A stretch of 7,679 nt of DNA from Patescibacteria group bacterium (GTDB taxonomy: Bacteria; Patescibacteriota; Minisyncoccia; Phycocordibacterales; JAGLOS01): assembly GCA_018814635.1 (NCBI GenBank), contig JAHIYV010000076.1, positions 1 to 7,679 on the forward strand. The letters run 5' to 3'. The translations under genes were made by a program, and so were the position numbers. This document shows positions 1 through 6,058 of the stretch, piece by piece. Each line of letters starts with the position of its first letter. Position 1 is the first letter of the stretch. The notes beneath the pieces are model-generated. The model was not told the DNA's origin, searched no databases, and worked only from the letters and a program-made list of their open reading frames with translations.

Positions 1-42
1 ATTATTATCGTTTCAATATTAAAAGATTAAAAAACTTATATT

Positions 43-1050
43 ATGAAAATTATTTCGTTTGTTAATGAAGAGTGGGAAAAAGAATATCTATCAAAACATC
101 TTGCGGGATATAACATAAAATTTCTTAATGGGATTTTACAAGATTACGCTGACTTAAAAGATGAGGAAGTAACAATTCTTTCTGTTTTTGTGCATTCTTC
201 TGTTGGAGAAAAAGAAATGAATCAGTTTCCAAACTTAAAAGCGATTATTACGCGTTCAACTGGTTTTGATCATATTGATTTAGACGAAGCAAAAAAACGC
301 GGTATCAGTGTCTCTAATGTGCCAACATATGGAGAAAATACGGTCGCGGAGTACGCTTTTGCTCTTGTTCTCGCGTTATCAAGGAGGATATATGAGGCGT
401 ATGCGCAAGTTTTGAAAAGTGGATCATTTTCAACAGATGGGTTGAGAGGGTTTGATCTTAAAGGTAAGACCATTGGTGTTGTGGGTACCGGCCATATTGG
501 CGCTCATTTTATTCGTATGGCAAAAGGGTTTCAAATGACCGTAGTTGCGTATGATATATATCGTAATGAACAAATGGCAACAGAGCTTGGTTTTAAATAT
601 GTAGAGTTTGATGAACTTCTAAATATGTCCGATATTATATCTTTACATATACCATATAATGAACAGACACATCATATTATAAATAAAGAGAATATAAATA
701 AAATAAAAAAAGGCGCGTATCTTATTAATACAGCGCGTGGCGGTTTAGTAGAAACCCAAGCTCTTATTCTCGCGCTTGAACAGGGAATTCTTGCCGGCGC
801 AGGGCTTGATGTTGTTGAAGAAGAAGGATCTATGGGAGGCGATGTTGAGATTTTAATAGACGAACATCCAAACCCCGAAGCATTGCAAACCTTACTTGCA
901 AACCAATACCTAATAGACCATCCGCGAGTAATTATTGTTCCACACAATGCTTTTAACACCCAAGAAGCGATTGAACGAATTTTAAACACAACCATTGAAA
1001 ACATAAAAAACGCCACAGAGGACACACCAATCAATGTAGTGAATAAATAA
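43..1050 (+). CDS. D-isomer-specific 2-hydroxyacid dehydrogenase (D-lactate dehydrogenase-like)
   Basis: A 335-residue cytosolic NAD-dependent oxidoreductase that most likely interconverts a 2-keto acid (pyruvate is the obvious candidate) and the D-2-hydroxy acid, regenerating NAD+ in a fermentative cell. The N-terminal half of the substrate domain (about 1-100) contains a TRSTGFDHID segment typical of the family. The Rossmann domain has GVVGTGHIG (Gly148, Gly150, Gly153) followed by Asp171 in AYDIY, which favours NAD over NADP. The catalytic set is present: Arg232 in NTARGG, Glu261 after GLDVV, and His301 in PHNAF. Length is normal for the family. The ATG lies 42 bp into the window with no clear Shine-Dalgarno. 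It converges on the orphan gene at 1139-1369. Substrate is inferred; a related hydroxyacid (such as the VanH-type D-lactate role) cannot be excluded. Confidence 0.9.
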   Translation: MKIISFVNEEWEKEYLSKHLAGYNIKFLNGILQDYADLKDEEVTILSVFVHSSVGEKEMNQFPNLKAIITRSTGFDHIDLDEAKKRGISVSNVPTYGENTVAEYAFALVLALSRRIYEAYAQVLKSGSFSTDGLRGFDLKGKTIGVVGTGHIGAHFIRMAKGFQMTVVAYDIYRNEQMATELGFKYVEFDELLNMSDIISLHIPYNEQTHHIINKENINKIKKGAYLINTARGGLVETQALILALEQGILAGAGLDVVEEEGSMGGDVEILIDEHPNPEALQTLLANQYLIDHPRVIIVPHNAFNTQEAIERILNTTIENIKNATEDTPINVVNK

Positions 1051-1075
1051 CAGTAGTTGTTTTTTATCTGTTCAT

Positions 1076-1115
1076 AAAAAAAAAGAAGGGTAGCCTTTCA
1101 AAGAACCACCCTTCT
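1076..1115 (-). terminator. Intrinsic terminator of the leftward orphan gene
   Basis: AGAAGGGT (1084-1091) pairs perfectly with ACCCTTCT (1108-1115) around a 16-nt loop. Read leftwards, the stem is followed by nine T residues (A-tract at 1076-1084 on the plus strand). Read rightwards there is no T-tract, so it serves the minus-strand gene ending at 1139 rather than the dehydrogenase. Confidence 0.8.
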
Positions 1116-1138
1116 CACTCTATAAAAAAGATAACAGA

Positions 1139-1369
1139 TTATGCTACTTTTCGCACATCTCTTTTATCTTCTTTTCGTCTCCTCGGACCATCATCCGCTG
1201 GGAGACGGTTACACATTTCGACAAGCACAGAGGTTAATTCCTCCATCACCCCAGTCTTTTCTCCAGCGATGAATTTCTCATACAGGGCTCTTATTCTTCG
1301 CCCTAGTTGTTTGTTTGAGAATTTCTCAAACTCAAATACGACTTTCTCCAATTCAATGATTTTGTCCAA
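1139..1369 (-). CDS. Orphan 76-residue basic protein, TTG start
   Basis: I do not recognise a family. The protein is short, predicted mostly helical and soluble. It begins MDKIIELEKVVFEFEKF, has a central RRIRALYEKF segment, and ends in a strongly basic tail (GPRRRKEDKRDVRKVA) that could contact nucleic acid or an acidic partner. The TTG start at 1367-1369 is chosen because AAGGAGGT sits 8 nt upstream, the best ribosome binding site in the window. Its own intrinsic terminator lies 24 bp beyond the TAA stop. The coding sequence is visibly richer in G+C (about 45% by a hand count of one 60-base line) than its neighbours. A dedicated leader, start signal and terminator argue that this is a real, separately expressed gene. 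Function is unknown. Confidence 0.75.
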   Translation of the reverse strand: MDKIIELEKVVFEFEKFSNKQLGRRIRALYEKFIAGEKTGVMEELTSVLVEMCNRLPADDGPRRRKEDKRDVRKVA

Positions 1370-1377
1370 CTTTTTAT

Positions 1378-1385
1378 ACCTCCTT
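1378..1385 (-). promoter_or_regulatory. Strong Shine-Dalgarno deciding the TTG start
   Basis: On the minus strand AAGGAGGT is complementary to the 16S anti-SD core and lies 8 nt before TTG at 1369. It is the clearest such site in this window; most other genes here have only A/T-rich sequence before the start. Confidence 0.75.
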
Positions 1386-1397
1386 CTTTAATTTTTA

Positions 1398-1414
1398 GTT
1401 AGGTGCCTCCTAAC
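1398..1414 (-). promoter_or_regulatory. Small leader hairpin carrying a second AGGAGG
   Basis: GTTAGG (1398-1403) and CCTAAC (1409-1414) form a perfect 6-bp stem with a 5-nt loop in the predicted 5' leader of the orphan gene. On the minus strand the stem-loop contains TTAGGAGGC, a decoy SD with no start codon at proper distance. A regulatory role is inference. Confidence 0.35.
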
Positions 1415-1419
1415 AACAT

Positions 1420-1485
1420 CACACTAATATACAAAACATTATTTGTCAATAGTAAGATTTTTATATATTTGCTAATATACAAAGT
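1420..1485. promoter_or_regulatory. Divergent promoter region with 12-bp direct repeats
   Basis: This intergenic block separates the leftward orphan gene from the rightward antiporter. TTGTCAA at 1443-1449 reads TTGACAA on the other strand, so a -35-like box is available both ways. Rightwards, TATATT (1464-1469) is a plausible -10 at a short 15-bp spacing. Leftwards only a weak TAGTGT (1421-1426) lies at 17 bp. CTAATATACAAA occurs twice in direct orientation (1424-1435 and 1472-1483), flanking the shared box 48 bp apart, as an operator pair might. The antiporter ATG follows the second copy by 2 bp, so its mRNA may have a very short leader. Confidence 0.4.
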
Positions 1486-2439
1486 ATGAATTTAATAATT
1501 TGGATATTGATTTTTCTTGCGGGACTTGCAGCTTTGATAAAAGGAGCTGATTATTTGCTGGAGGGAGCGGAAAAAATTGGACTTAGGCTTGGACTTTCTT
1601 CTTTTGTTGTAGGGGTTGTGTTTGTTGGATTTGGAACATCTCTTCCAGAGCTTGTGTCAAGTTTCGTGGCAGTTTTTAAAGGTATACCGGAAGTGGTTGT
1701 GGCTAACGCTGTTGGCTCAAACATCGCAAACATATTACTGGTTGTGGGAATTTCAGCATTTGTCGCGCGTAAATTAACCGTATCAAAAAATTTAATAGAC
1801 TCTGAATTACCCATGCTCGCAATTTCTACTGTAATTTTTTTAGGAGTTATCTATGATGGCTCTGTATCCTTTGGGGAATCTTTTTTTCTACTCGCTTCAT
1901 ATTTTGTTTATTTATTTTATACTATCTATGGTGGAGAAGGAGATGAATCAAGAAAATCTTTTTCTTTCTCTTTACCCGACAAAGTCTTGGCGGTTGATAT
2001 TGTGAAGTTAATAGTTGGTTTAATCGCGTTGATTTTAGGGGCTAAATATCTGATTGACGCGTTAATTCACATCAACGAAATAACCGGGATTCAAACAAGT
2101 GTTATTTCTATCACCGCCGTTGCGATAGGAACTTCTTTACCAGAACTTATTGTATCAATTAAAGCAGCTCTTAAAGGAAAAACTGAGATTGCCATCGGAA
2201 ACATTTTTGGTTCTAATGCCGTAAACGCTCTTGTCGTTGTGGGATTACCTGGACTTTTTATGACAACAAAATCTTTGCCCATTGATAGTACGACTTTGCT
2301 TCTTGGTATTCCCGTGATGGCATTAGCAACACTTATATTTATAATTTCGGGTATTTCTAGAACAATATATAAATGGGAAGGTATGATGTTTTTGCTTTTT
2401 TATATGCTCTTTATTTTAAAGTTATTTGAATTACTCTAA
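1486..2439 (+). CDS. Calcium/sodium antiporter of the CaCA family (YrbG-like)
   Basis: A 317-residue inner-membrane exchanger expected to move Ca2+ out of the cell against Na+ (or H+). It shows the internal duplication that defines the family. Alpha-1 has GFGTSLPE (48-55) followed by NAVGSNIAN (74-82), and alpha-2 has AIGTSLPE (213-220) followed by GNIFGSNAVN (238-247). Both ion-binding acidic residues (Glu55, Glu220) and both GSN motifs are kept. About ten hydrophobic segments are visible, with a charged cytoplasmic loop around 149-166 between the halves. Length matches bacterial YrbG-type proteins. The ATG has no Shine-Dalgarno and lies directly after an AT-rich promoter-like region. Ion specificity is inferred from family motifs. 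Confidence 0.92.
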   Translation: MNLIIWILIFLAGLAALIKGADYLLEGAEKIGLRLGLSSFVVGVVFVGFGTSLPELVSSFVAVFKGIPEVVVANAVGSNIANILLVVGISAFVARKLTVSKNLIDSELPMLAISTVIFLGVIYDGSVSFGESFFLLASYFVYLFYTIYGGEGDESRKSFSFSLPDKVLAVDIVKLIVGLIALILGAKYLIDALIHINEITGIQTSVISITAVAIGTSLPELIVSIKAALKGKTEIAIGNIFGSNAVNALVVVGLPGLFMTTKSLPIDSTTLLLGIPVMALATLIFIISGISRTIYKWEGMMFLLFYMLFILKLFELL

Positions 2440-2492
2440 TAAAAATACCACAAGCAGAAAATATTTGAAGAATTTGATAATTATAAATAAAT

Positions 2493-3152
2493 ATGGAAAC
2501 AGAAAAACAAAATTTTATTGAACCAGAAAAATTCGAATATTTTTGTTTTCCTGTACAGTATAAAATACGAGATTTAATTTGGGAAATTGTTGAAGAAAAA
2601 AAAGATTATCCAATAAAAATATTAGATTTTGGTTGTAACAAAGGGGAATTAACAAAACTTCTTAGTTTTAATTGTGAAATTAAAAATAGTGAAGAAAAAG
2701 TTAAAATTATTGGTTTTGATATTAATTCTTCAAAAACAGAGAAAGCAAAAAAAAGATTAGATAATTTTAAAAACATAGAGTTTACATCAGAATTTCCGAA
2801 CGAAAAGTTTGATATTATCAATTTTTCGTTTATTTTACATCATTTGGAAAATTTAGATAAGGAATTTCAGAAAATAAAAAATCAGTTAATAGCAAAATAT
2901 ATTATCATTGCGGATTATAATTATTCCTCGGATATTTCTAAAGAAGATTTTATAAAGAGTTTTTGTTCTACAGATGCTGGACAAAAAGAATTTAATAATT
3001 TAGGAATTGATGAATGTTTTAAAATTCATACAAAATATAACTTAGAAAAATATAAAGAAATTTTAGAAGAGCAAGGATTTAAAATAAATAAAATAATAGA
3101 ATTTTTAACACAAAATCAATTTATATTGGTTGGTGAACAAAAATCAATTTAA
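2493..3152 (+). CDS. Class I SAM-dependent methyltransferase, substrate unknown
   Basis: A 219-residue soluble protein with a Rossmann-type methyltransferase core. Motif I is ILDFGCNKG (43-51), which binds SAM. The acidic end of strand 2 is Asp76 in IIGFDINSS, and motif IV is FDIINFSFILHHLEN (106-120), as in small-molecule and Methyltransf_11/25-type enzymes. There is no NPPY-type DNA adenine motif, so a nucleic acid base substrate is not indicated. The gene starts 53 bp after the antiporter and stops 3 bp before truB, so it is probably co-transcribed with truB. It is extremely AT-rich (about 20% G+C in a hand-counted 60-base line), with long A and T runs and a Lys/Ile/Asn-heavy protein, unlike both neighbours. 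That suggests lateral arrival or relaxed selection. The methyl acceptor cannot be read from sequence. Confidence 0.8.
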   Translation: METEKQNFIEPEKFEYFCFPVQYKIRDLIWEIVEEKKDYPIKILDFGCNKGELTKLLSFNCEIKNSEEKVKIIGFDINSSKTEKAKKRLDNFKNIEFTSEFPNEKFDIINFSFILHHLENLDKEFQKIKNQLIAKYIIIADYNYSSDISKEDFIKSFCSTDAGQKEFNNLGIDECFKIHTKYNLEKYKEILEEQGFKINKIIEFLTQNQFILVGEQKSI

Positions 3153-3155
3153 AAT

Positions 3156-3851
3156 ATGTCGGCAGAGGAAAAAATAACAAAATCCGAAAGATATCAATTG
3201 TCTGCTAAGTCTGTACCACGGGATATTCTTTTAATAGATAAGCCCAAAGGCATTACATCTTTTGGCGTAATACGAATTTTGCGTAGAAAACTTGGAGTAA
3301 AAAAAATGGGACATGCAGGTACACTTGACCCCCTTGCCACAGGACTTTTACTAATTGGTGTTGGCGCTGACACAAAACAACTTTATAAATTATTAGGACT
3401 TCCAAAAACTTATTTTGTAGAAGTATTTTTTGGTTGTCGTACAACGACAGGAGATATGGAAGGTAAGATATTGGAACAAAAAACTATCACAGAATTAGAT
3501 GAAAAAAAATTAGAATTGGCCATAAAACAACTTGTTGGAGTATTAAAATTATCTGTACCAATATATTCAGCGGTAAAACAAAAAGGAGTACCACTATACA
3601 AAAAAGCGCGACAAGGAAAAACTGTAATTCCCCCAATACGAGAGATGAAAGTCTTTCGCGCACGTCTTTTGAAGCACAATAAAAAAGACAAGGGTTATAT
3701 TGCGCATTTGGAAATAAATGTTGCAAGTGGTGTCTATATACGCTCGGTTGTAGAGGAATTAGGAAGAATACTTGATGTGCCTGCTGTTGTGAAAGAATTA
3801 CGACGAACACAAATTGGAGAGTTTGATATAAAAAATGCTCAACAGCTTTAG
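3156..3851 (+). CDS. truB: tRNA pseudouridine-55 synthase TruB
   Basis: This enzyme isomerises U55 in the T-loop of most tRNAs to pseudouridine. The catalytic block MGHAGTLDPLATGLL (51-65) contains the nucleophile Asp58. The family segments LLIDKPKGITS (25-35), PIYSAVKQKG (135-144) and ASGVYIRSVVEELG (190-203) are all present. At 231 residues it is a short form: it ends soon after the catalytic domain and lacks the C-terminal PUA domain of longer bacterial TruB proteins. About 20 residues precede the usual start of the fold, so a downstream start is possible, but the ATG at 3156 lies neatly 3 bp after the methyltransferase stop. The next gene is a tRNA whose T-loop carries the target uridine. 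The stop codon is TAG, the only one in the window. Confidence 0.95.
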   Translation: MSAEEKITKSERYQLSAKSVPRDILLIDKPKGITSFGVIRILRRKLGVKKMGHAGTLDPLATGLLLIGVGADTKQLYKLLGLPKTYFVEVFFGCRTTTGDMEGKILEQKTITELDEKKLELAIKQLVGVLKLSVPIYSAVKQKGVPLYKKARQGKTVIPPIREMKVFRARLLKHNKKDKGYIAHLEINVASGVYIRSVVEELGRILDVPAVVKELRRTQIGEFDIKNAQQL

Positions 3852-3861
3852 ATTTTAATTA

Positions 3862-3889
3862 TTGTTTTCGTAGTAAAATATGCTATCAT
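3862..3889 (+). promoter_or_regulatory. Promoter of tRNA-Gln with extended -10
   Basis: TTGTTT (3862-3867) as -35 is followed after 16 bp by TATCAT (3884-3889), a 5/6 match to TATAAT, with an upstream TG one base before it (TGCTATCAT). Transcription would start near 3896 in a GCGCGCG run, the GC-rich discriminator commonly seen at growth-regulated stable RNA promoters. Confidence 0.55.
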
Positions 3890-3915
3890 AATGGCGCGCG
3901 TGTGCATAAAAATAT

Positions 3916-3986
3916 TGCCGGGTCGTCTAAAGGTAGGACAGCGGCCTTTGAAGCCGTGAATCGGAGTTCGAGTCTCTGCCCGGCAG
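3916..3986 (+). tRNA. tRNA-Gln, anticodon UUG
   Basis: A complete cloverleaf can be drawn. The acceptor stem is TGCCGGG (3916-3922) with CCCGGCA (3979-3985), and the D-arm runs from 3925 to 3939. The anticodon stem is GCGGC/GCCGT around the loop CTTTGAA (3946-3952), giving anticodon TTG at 3948-3950. The T-arm is CGGAG/CTCTG around TTCGAGT (3967-3973). The U1-A72 pair and discriminator G73 (3986) are glutamine identity elements in bacteria. The next bases are CA, not CCA, so the CCA tail must be added by the nucleotidyltransferase. The gene stands alone, 64 bp after truB, and no ordinary intrinsic terminator follows before the repeat element at 3996. Confidence 0.95.
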
Positions 3987-3995
3987 CAGATACTA

Positions 3996-4248
3996 AGGCC
4001 TCGTAAATAAGTAACCTACCGAACTTCATCCCATCTTCACGCCATATTTATTTTAAAAAATCTACCAATACAAGGTCGCACCTCTTCCGTCGTTCCGCTT
4101 CGCTTCACTTCTCCTCGAGGAACGACCTTTTACAAATTTTTTAAAACAAATCTGGCATTCACCCTGTTAAATCCTGCAAAGCAGGTGCAAAGCAATTTAA
4201 CAGGGTAAATCTGGGCGAACTTAGAGAGGTTATTTATTTACGAGGCCT
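3996..4248. mobile_element. 253-bp non-coding palindromic element, MITE-like
   Basis: The ends are 22-bp inverted repeats (3996-4017 and 4227-4248) differing at one position; they begin AGGCCTCGTAAATAA. Inside are further inverted pairs. Positions 4041-4061 match 4136-4156 at 19 of 21. AAGGTCG (4072-4078) pairs with CGACCTT (4123-4129), and GTCGTTCC (4089-4096) with GGAACGAC (4119-4126); these two pairings overlap and compete. A long hairpin lies at 4157-4210. There is no ORF of note, so the element cannot mobilise itself. A second diverged copy of its right end begins at 7608. It lies 9 bp after the tRNA and 12 bp before the methyltransferase stub. The flanks show only a CTAA match that overlaps the repeat, so no clear target duplication is visible. 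A structured RNA or tRNA-processing/terminator role is an alternative. Confidence 0.7.
4157..4210. repeat. Nested long hairpin inside the element
   Basis: ATTCACCCTGTTAAAT (4157-4172) and ATTTAACAGGGTAAAT (4195-4210) form a 16-bp stem with one mismatch, and CCTGC/GCAGG (4173-4177/4181-4185) forms an inner stem. An 8-bp direct repeat AAATCTGG overlaps its flanks (4148-4155 and 4208-4215), as if the hairpin had inserted into the larger element as a separate unit. Confidence 0.7.
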
Positions 4249-4260
4249 AAAAGCAAACTT

Positions 4261-4332
4261 ATGGAAAATAAATCTTCAAATAAAAACTTACACAAAGCAA
4301 GTCAAGTAAAGAAAAATATGCTCGCATTTTAA
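4261..4332 (+). pseudogene. Stub of an EcoRI-family adenine methyltransferase (N-terminus only)
   Basis: A 23-codon open frame reads MENKSSNKNLHKASQVKKN and then MLAF and a stop. The NKNLHKA..KKN stretch resembles, from memory, the start of EcoRI-type adenine-specific DNA methyltransferases (PF13651). There it is normally followed by DEFYTQ and then over 300 residues of catalytic domain, none of which is found in any frame before the RhuM gene. I therefore read it as the surviving 5' end of a deleted modification gene. It begins 12 bp after the inverted-repeat element, so the element sits where its promoter should be. The match is short and could be coincidence, but its position beside a DUF262-HNH nuclease relic supports it. 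Confidence 0.45.
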
Positions 4333-4411
4333 TTAAAAATAAGAAAATTAAAAAATAAAAACAATAAAATTATATTCAAAATTATGTCCAAAAACAATTA
4401 AAAATAATTTC

Positions 4412-5473
4412 ATGACCAAGCAAAACAAAAACAATCAAAACAATTCAGAACTTCAATTATTTAATAATTTTGTTATTTTTAAAACAGAAAATGGCAAAGT
4501 CAATATTGATGTTTTTTTTAAAAACGACACGCTTTGGCTTACTCAAAAAAAAATGAGCGAACTTTTTGAAATTAATGTTTCTGCAATTTCTAAACATCTC
4601 AAAAATATTTTTGAAATTGGAGAATTGGATGAAAAAGTGGTTGTTTCCATTTTGGAACATACCACTCAGCACGGCGCAATAGCGGGTAAAACTCAAAATA
4701 AATCTGTAAAATATTACAACCTAAAAGCCATTACTGCTGTTGGGTATCGTGTAAATTCTCATAGAGCGATGGAATTTCGCAAATGGGCGACAGAAATTTT
4801 GCATGAATATATTATTAAGGGTTTTGTGATGGATGACGAAAGGCTCAAACAAATAAAACATTTCGGACAAGATTATTTTGATGAAGCACTTGAGAGAATC
4901 CGCGAAATTCGCTTGAGCGAGAGAAGATTTTATCAAAAAATTACTGATATTTATGCGTTGTCTGCGGATTATGACAAAAATCATCCGCTAACAAAAGAAT
5001 TTTTTGCGACTGTTCAGAATAAACTGCATTGGGCGATTACCGGCAAAACTACGGCGGAAATTATTCATAGCGAAGCTGATGCAAAAAAAGCGTATATGGG
5101 TTTGAAAACTTGGCAACAAGCGCCAAAAGGAAAAATCTTAAAATTGGATATGGCGATTGCAAAAAATTATCTTGAGCAAGATCATTTAAAGCAATTAGAA
5201 AGAATCGTATCCGCATATTTGGATTTGGCGGAAAATAGAGCGCGAGGGCGCATCATAATGAATATGAAAGATTGGGTTGTTTTTCTGGATAAGTTTTTAT
5301 CTGTTTCGGATTATTCTATTCTTACGAATGCGGGTAAAATTACGGCGTTAGAGGCAAGAATTAAAGCTGAGGCAGAGTACGAAAAATTCAGAGTAGAGCA
5401 AGATAAAAACTACATTTCTGATTTTGATCGCGAAGTTAAAAAATTATTAGACACTAAAAATAATAAAAAATAA
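4412..5473 (+). CDS. RhuM-family protein (virulence/defence-associated)
   Basis: A full-length 353-residue member of the RhuM family (PF13310), named after a Salmonella pathogenicity-island gene. Its biochemical role is not established, but it is often found on mobile islands and beside restriction-modification genes. The helix-turn-helix-like segment LWLTQKKMSELFEINVSAIS (41-60) and the family block YNLKAITAVGYRVNSHRAM (102-120), followed by EFRKWATEIL, are clear. The C-terminal half is helical and charged. The first 12 residues are a Lys/Asn/Gln-rich lead-in, so a slightly later start is possible. No Shine-Dalgarno is seen. It is followed after 4 bp by the HNH gene, implying one transcript. 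It appears intact although both presumed partner genes are broken, so it may be retained for its own function. Confidence 0.88.
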   Translation: MTKQNKNNQNNSELQLFNNFVIFKTENGKVNIDVFFKNDTLWLTQKKMSELFEINVSAISKHLKNIFEIGELDEKVVVSILEHTTQHGAIAGKTQNKSVKYYNLKAITAVGYRVNSHRAMEFRKWATEILHEYIIKGFVMDDERLKQIKHFGQDYFDEALERIREIRLSERRFYQKITDIYALSADYDKNHPLTKEFFATVQNKLHWAITGKTTAEIIHSEADAKKAYMGLKTWQQAPKGKILKLDMAIAKNYLEQDHLKQLERIVSAYLDLAENRARGRIIMNMKDWVVFLDKFLSVSDYSILTNAGKITALEARIKAEAEYEKFRVEQDKNYISDFDREVKKLLDTKNNKK

Positions 5474-5477
5474 TTTT

Positions 5478-5933
5478 ATGAAAATTGAACTAAACAAAAT
5501 TCCAATTCGTGAAGTAATCGCTGGTTACAAAAATAGCGCTGAGGAAGGTGTGACGGCTTATAACGGCAAATTAAATATTCGCCCAAAATACCAGCGCGAA
5601 TTTGTGTATAAAGAAAAGCAACAAAATGCTATCAAATTGGAAGCCGAGATCAAAGAGTTGATGATGGATGAAGATGTAACAAAAAAATTCGGAATTTATC
5701 CGTTTGTTTTGACTAGACAAGAAAAATTCTTAAACATCCGCGCGTTTACCGACAAAATGAAGCGCGAGGCGTATGAGAGACAAAAAGGTATCTGCAAAAA
5801 ATGCAAAAAATATTTTGAAATTGAAGAAATGGAAGCTGATCATATAAAACCTTGGCATGAGGGCGGGAAAACTGTTTCAGGAAATTGCCAGATGTTATGT
5901 AAAGATTGCAACCGAAGAAAATCAGGAAAATAA
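5478..5933 (+). CDS. DUF262-HNH endonuclease with internal in-frame deletion
   Basis: Residues 1-52 match the start of DUF262-type HNH endonucleases (IPIREVIAGY, then RPKYQREFVYKEKQQNAI). Residues 53-151 match the extreme C-terminus of the same family: KLEAEIKELMMDEDV, IYPFVLTR, LNIRAFTDKMKREAYERQ, then the HNH zinc domain. The HNH part is complete: Cys106/Cys109, DHIKPW with Asp121-His122, Asn136, and Cys141/Cys144 with Asn145. Family members known to me are roughly 380-400 residues; the missing middle includes the DGQQR motif of the DUF262 nucleotide-hydrolysing/ParB-like domain. The junction near nucleotide 5633 keeps the reading frame and the native stop. The product could still fold as a small zinc HNH protein but should lack regulated restriction. 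It could alternatively be an assembly collapse. The family assignment is firm; residual activity is unknown. Confidence 0.8.
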   Translation: MKIELNKIPIREVIAGYKNSAEEGVTAYNGKLNIRPKYQREFVYKEKQQNAIKLEAEIKELMMDEDVTKKFGIYPFVLTRQEKFLNIRAFTDKMKREAYERQKGICKKCKKYFEIEEMEADHIKPWHEGGKTVSGNCQMLCKDCNRRKSGK

Positions 5934-5938
5934 TATTT

Positions 5939-6043
5939 ATGAAGTTATTCAATAAGAATTTTTTTAAGTTTAGTACTGGCTTTCTTTGCATGTTGCTTAT
6001 CGGTCTCGCGATGATTGTTTTTATATTGACTTTTGATATTTAA
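5939..6043 (+). CDS. Putative 34-residue single-helix membrane peptide
   Basis: Starting 5 bp after the HNH stop, an ATG frame reads MKLFNKNFFKF, then a hydrophobic stretch of about 20 residues (TGFLCMLLIGLAMIVFILT), then FDI and stop. The positive N-terminus and uninterrupted hydrophobic segment fit a one-pass membrane peptide. Spacing and T-rich upstream sequence mimic the RhuM/HNH junction, suggesting translational coupling. The rplJ promoter -35 box lies inside its last codons. No family is recognised. It could equally be a remnant or a chance frame. Confidence 0.4.
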   Translation: MKLFNKNFFKFSTGFLCMLLIGLAMIVFILTFDI

Positions 6044-6053
6044 TATCTATACT
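6026..6053 (+). promoter_or_regulatory. Promoter of the rplJ-rplL operon
   Basis: TTGACT (6026-6031) and TATACT (6048-6053), each 5/6 to the sigma-70 consensus, are separated by 16 bp. Predicted initiation is near 6060, exactly where the L10 leader begins. This is the strongest promoter match in the window. It overlaps the end of the small membrane ORF, so the ribosomal operon is uncoupled from the defence-like genes upstream. Confidence 0.7.
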
Positions 6054-6058
6054 AATAT

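Noticed and set aside
1084..1115. The same hairpin as a bidirectional terminator for the dehydrogenase.
   Set aside because: On the plus strand it is followed by CACTCTATAAAA, not a T-tract.
2440..2492. Possible promoter before the methyltransferase.
   Set aside because: TATAAA-like sequence exists, but no -35 at good spacing; indistinguishable from AT-rich background.
3993..4250. CTAA on both sides of the inverted-repeat element as target duplication.
   Set aside because: The four bases overlap the terminal repeats and are too short and AT-rich to be convincing.
3962..4411. tRNA-Gln 3' end as an integration (att) site for the RhuM/HNH cassette.
   Set aside because: No second copy of the tRNA 3' end and no integrase in the window; position is suggestive only.
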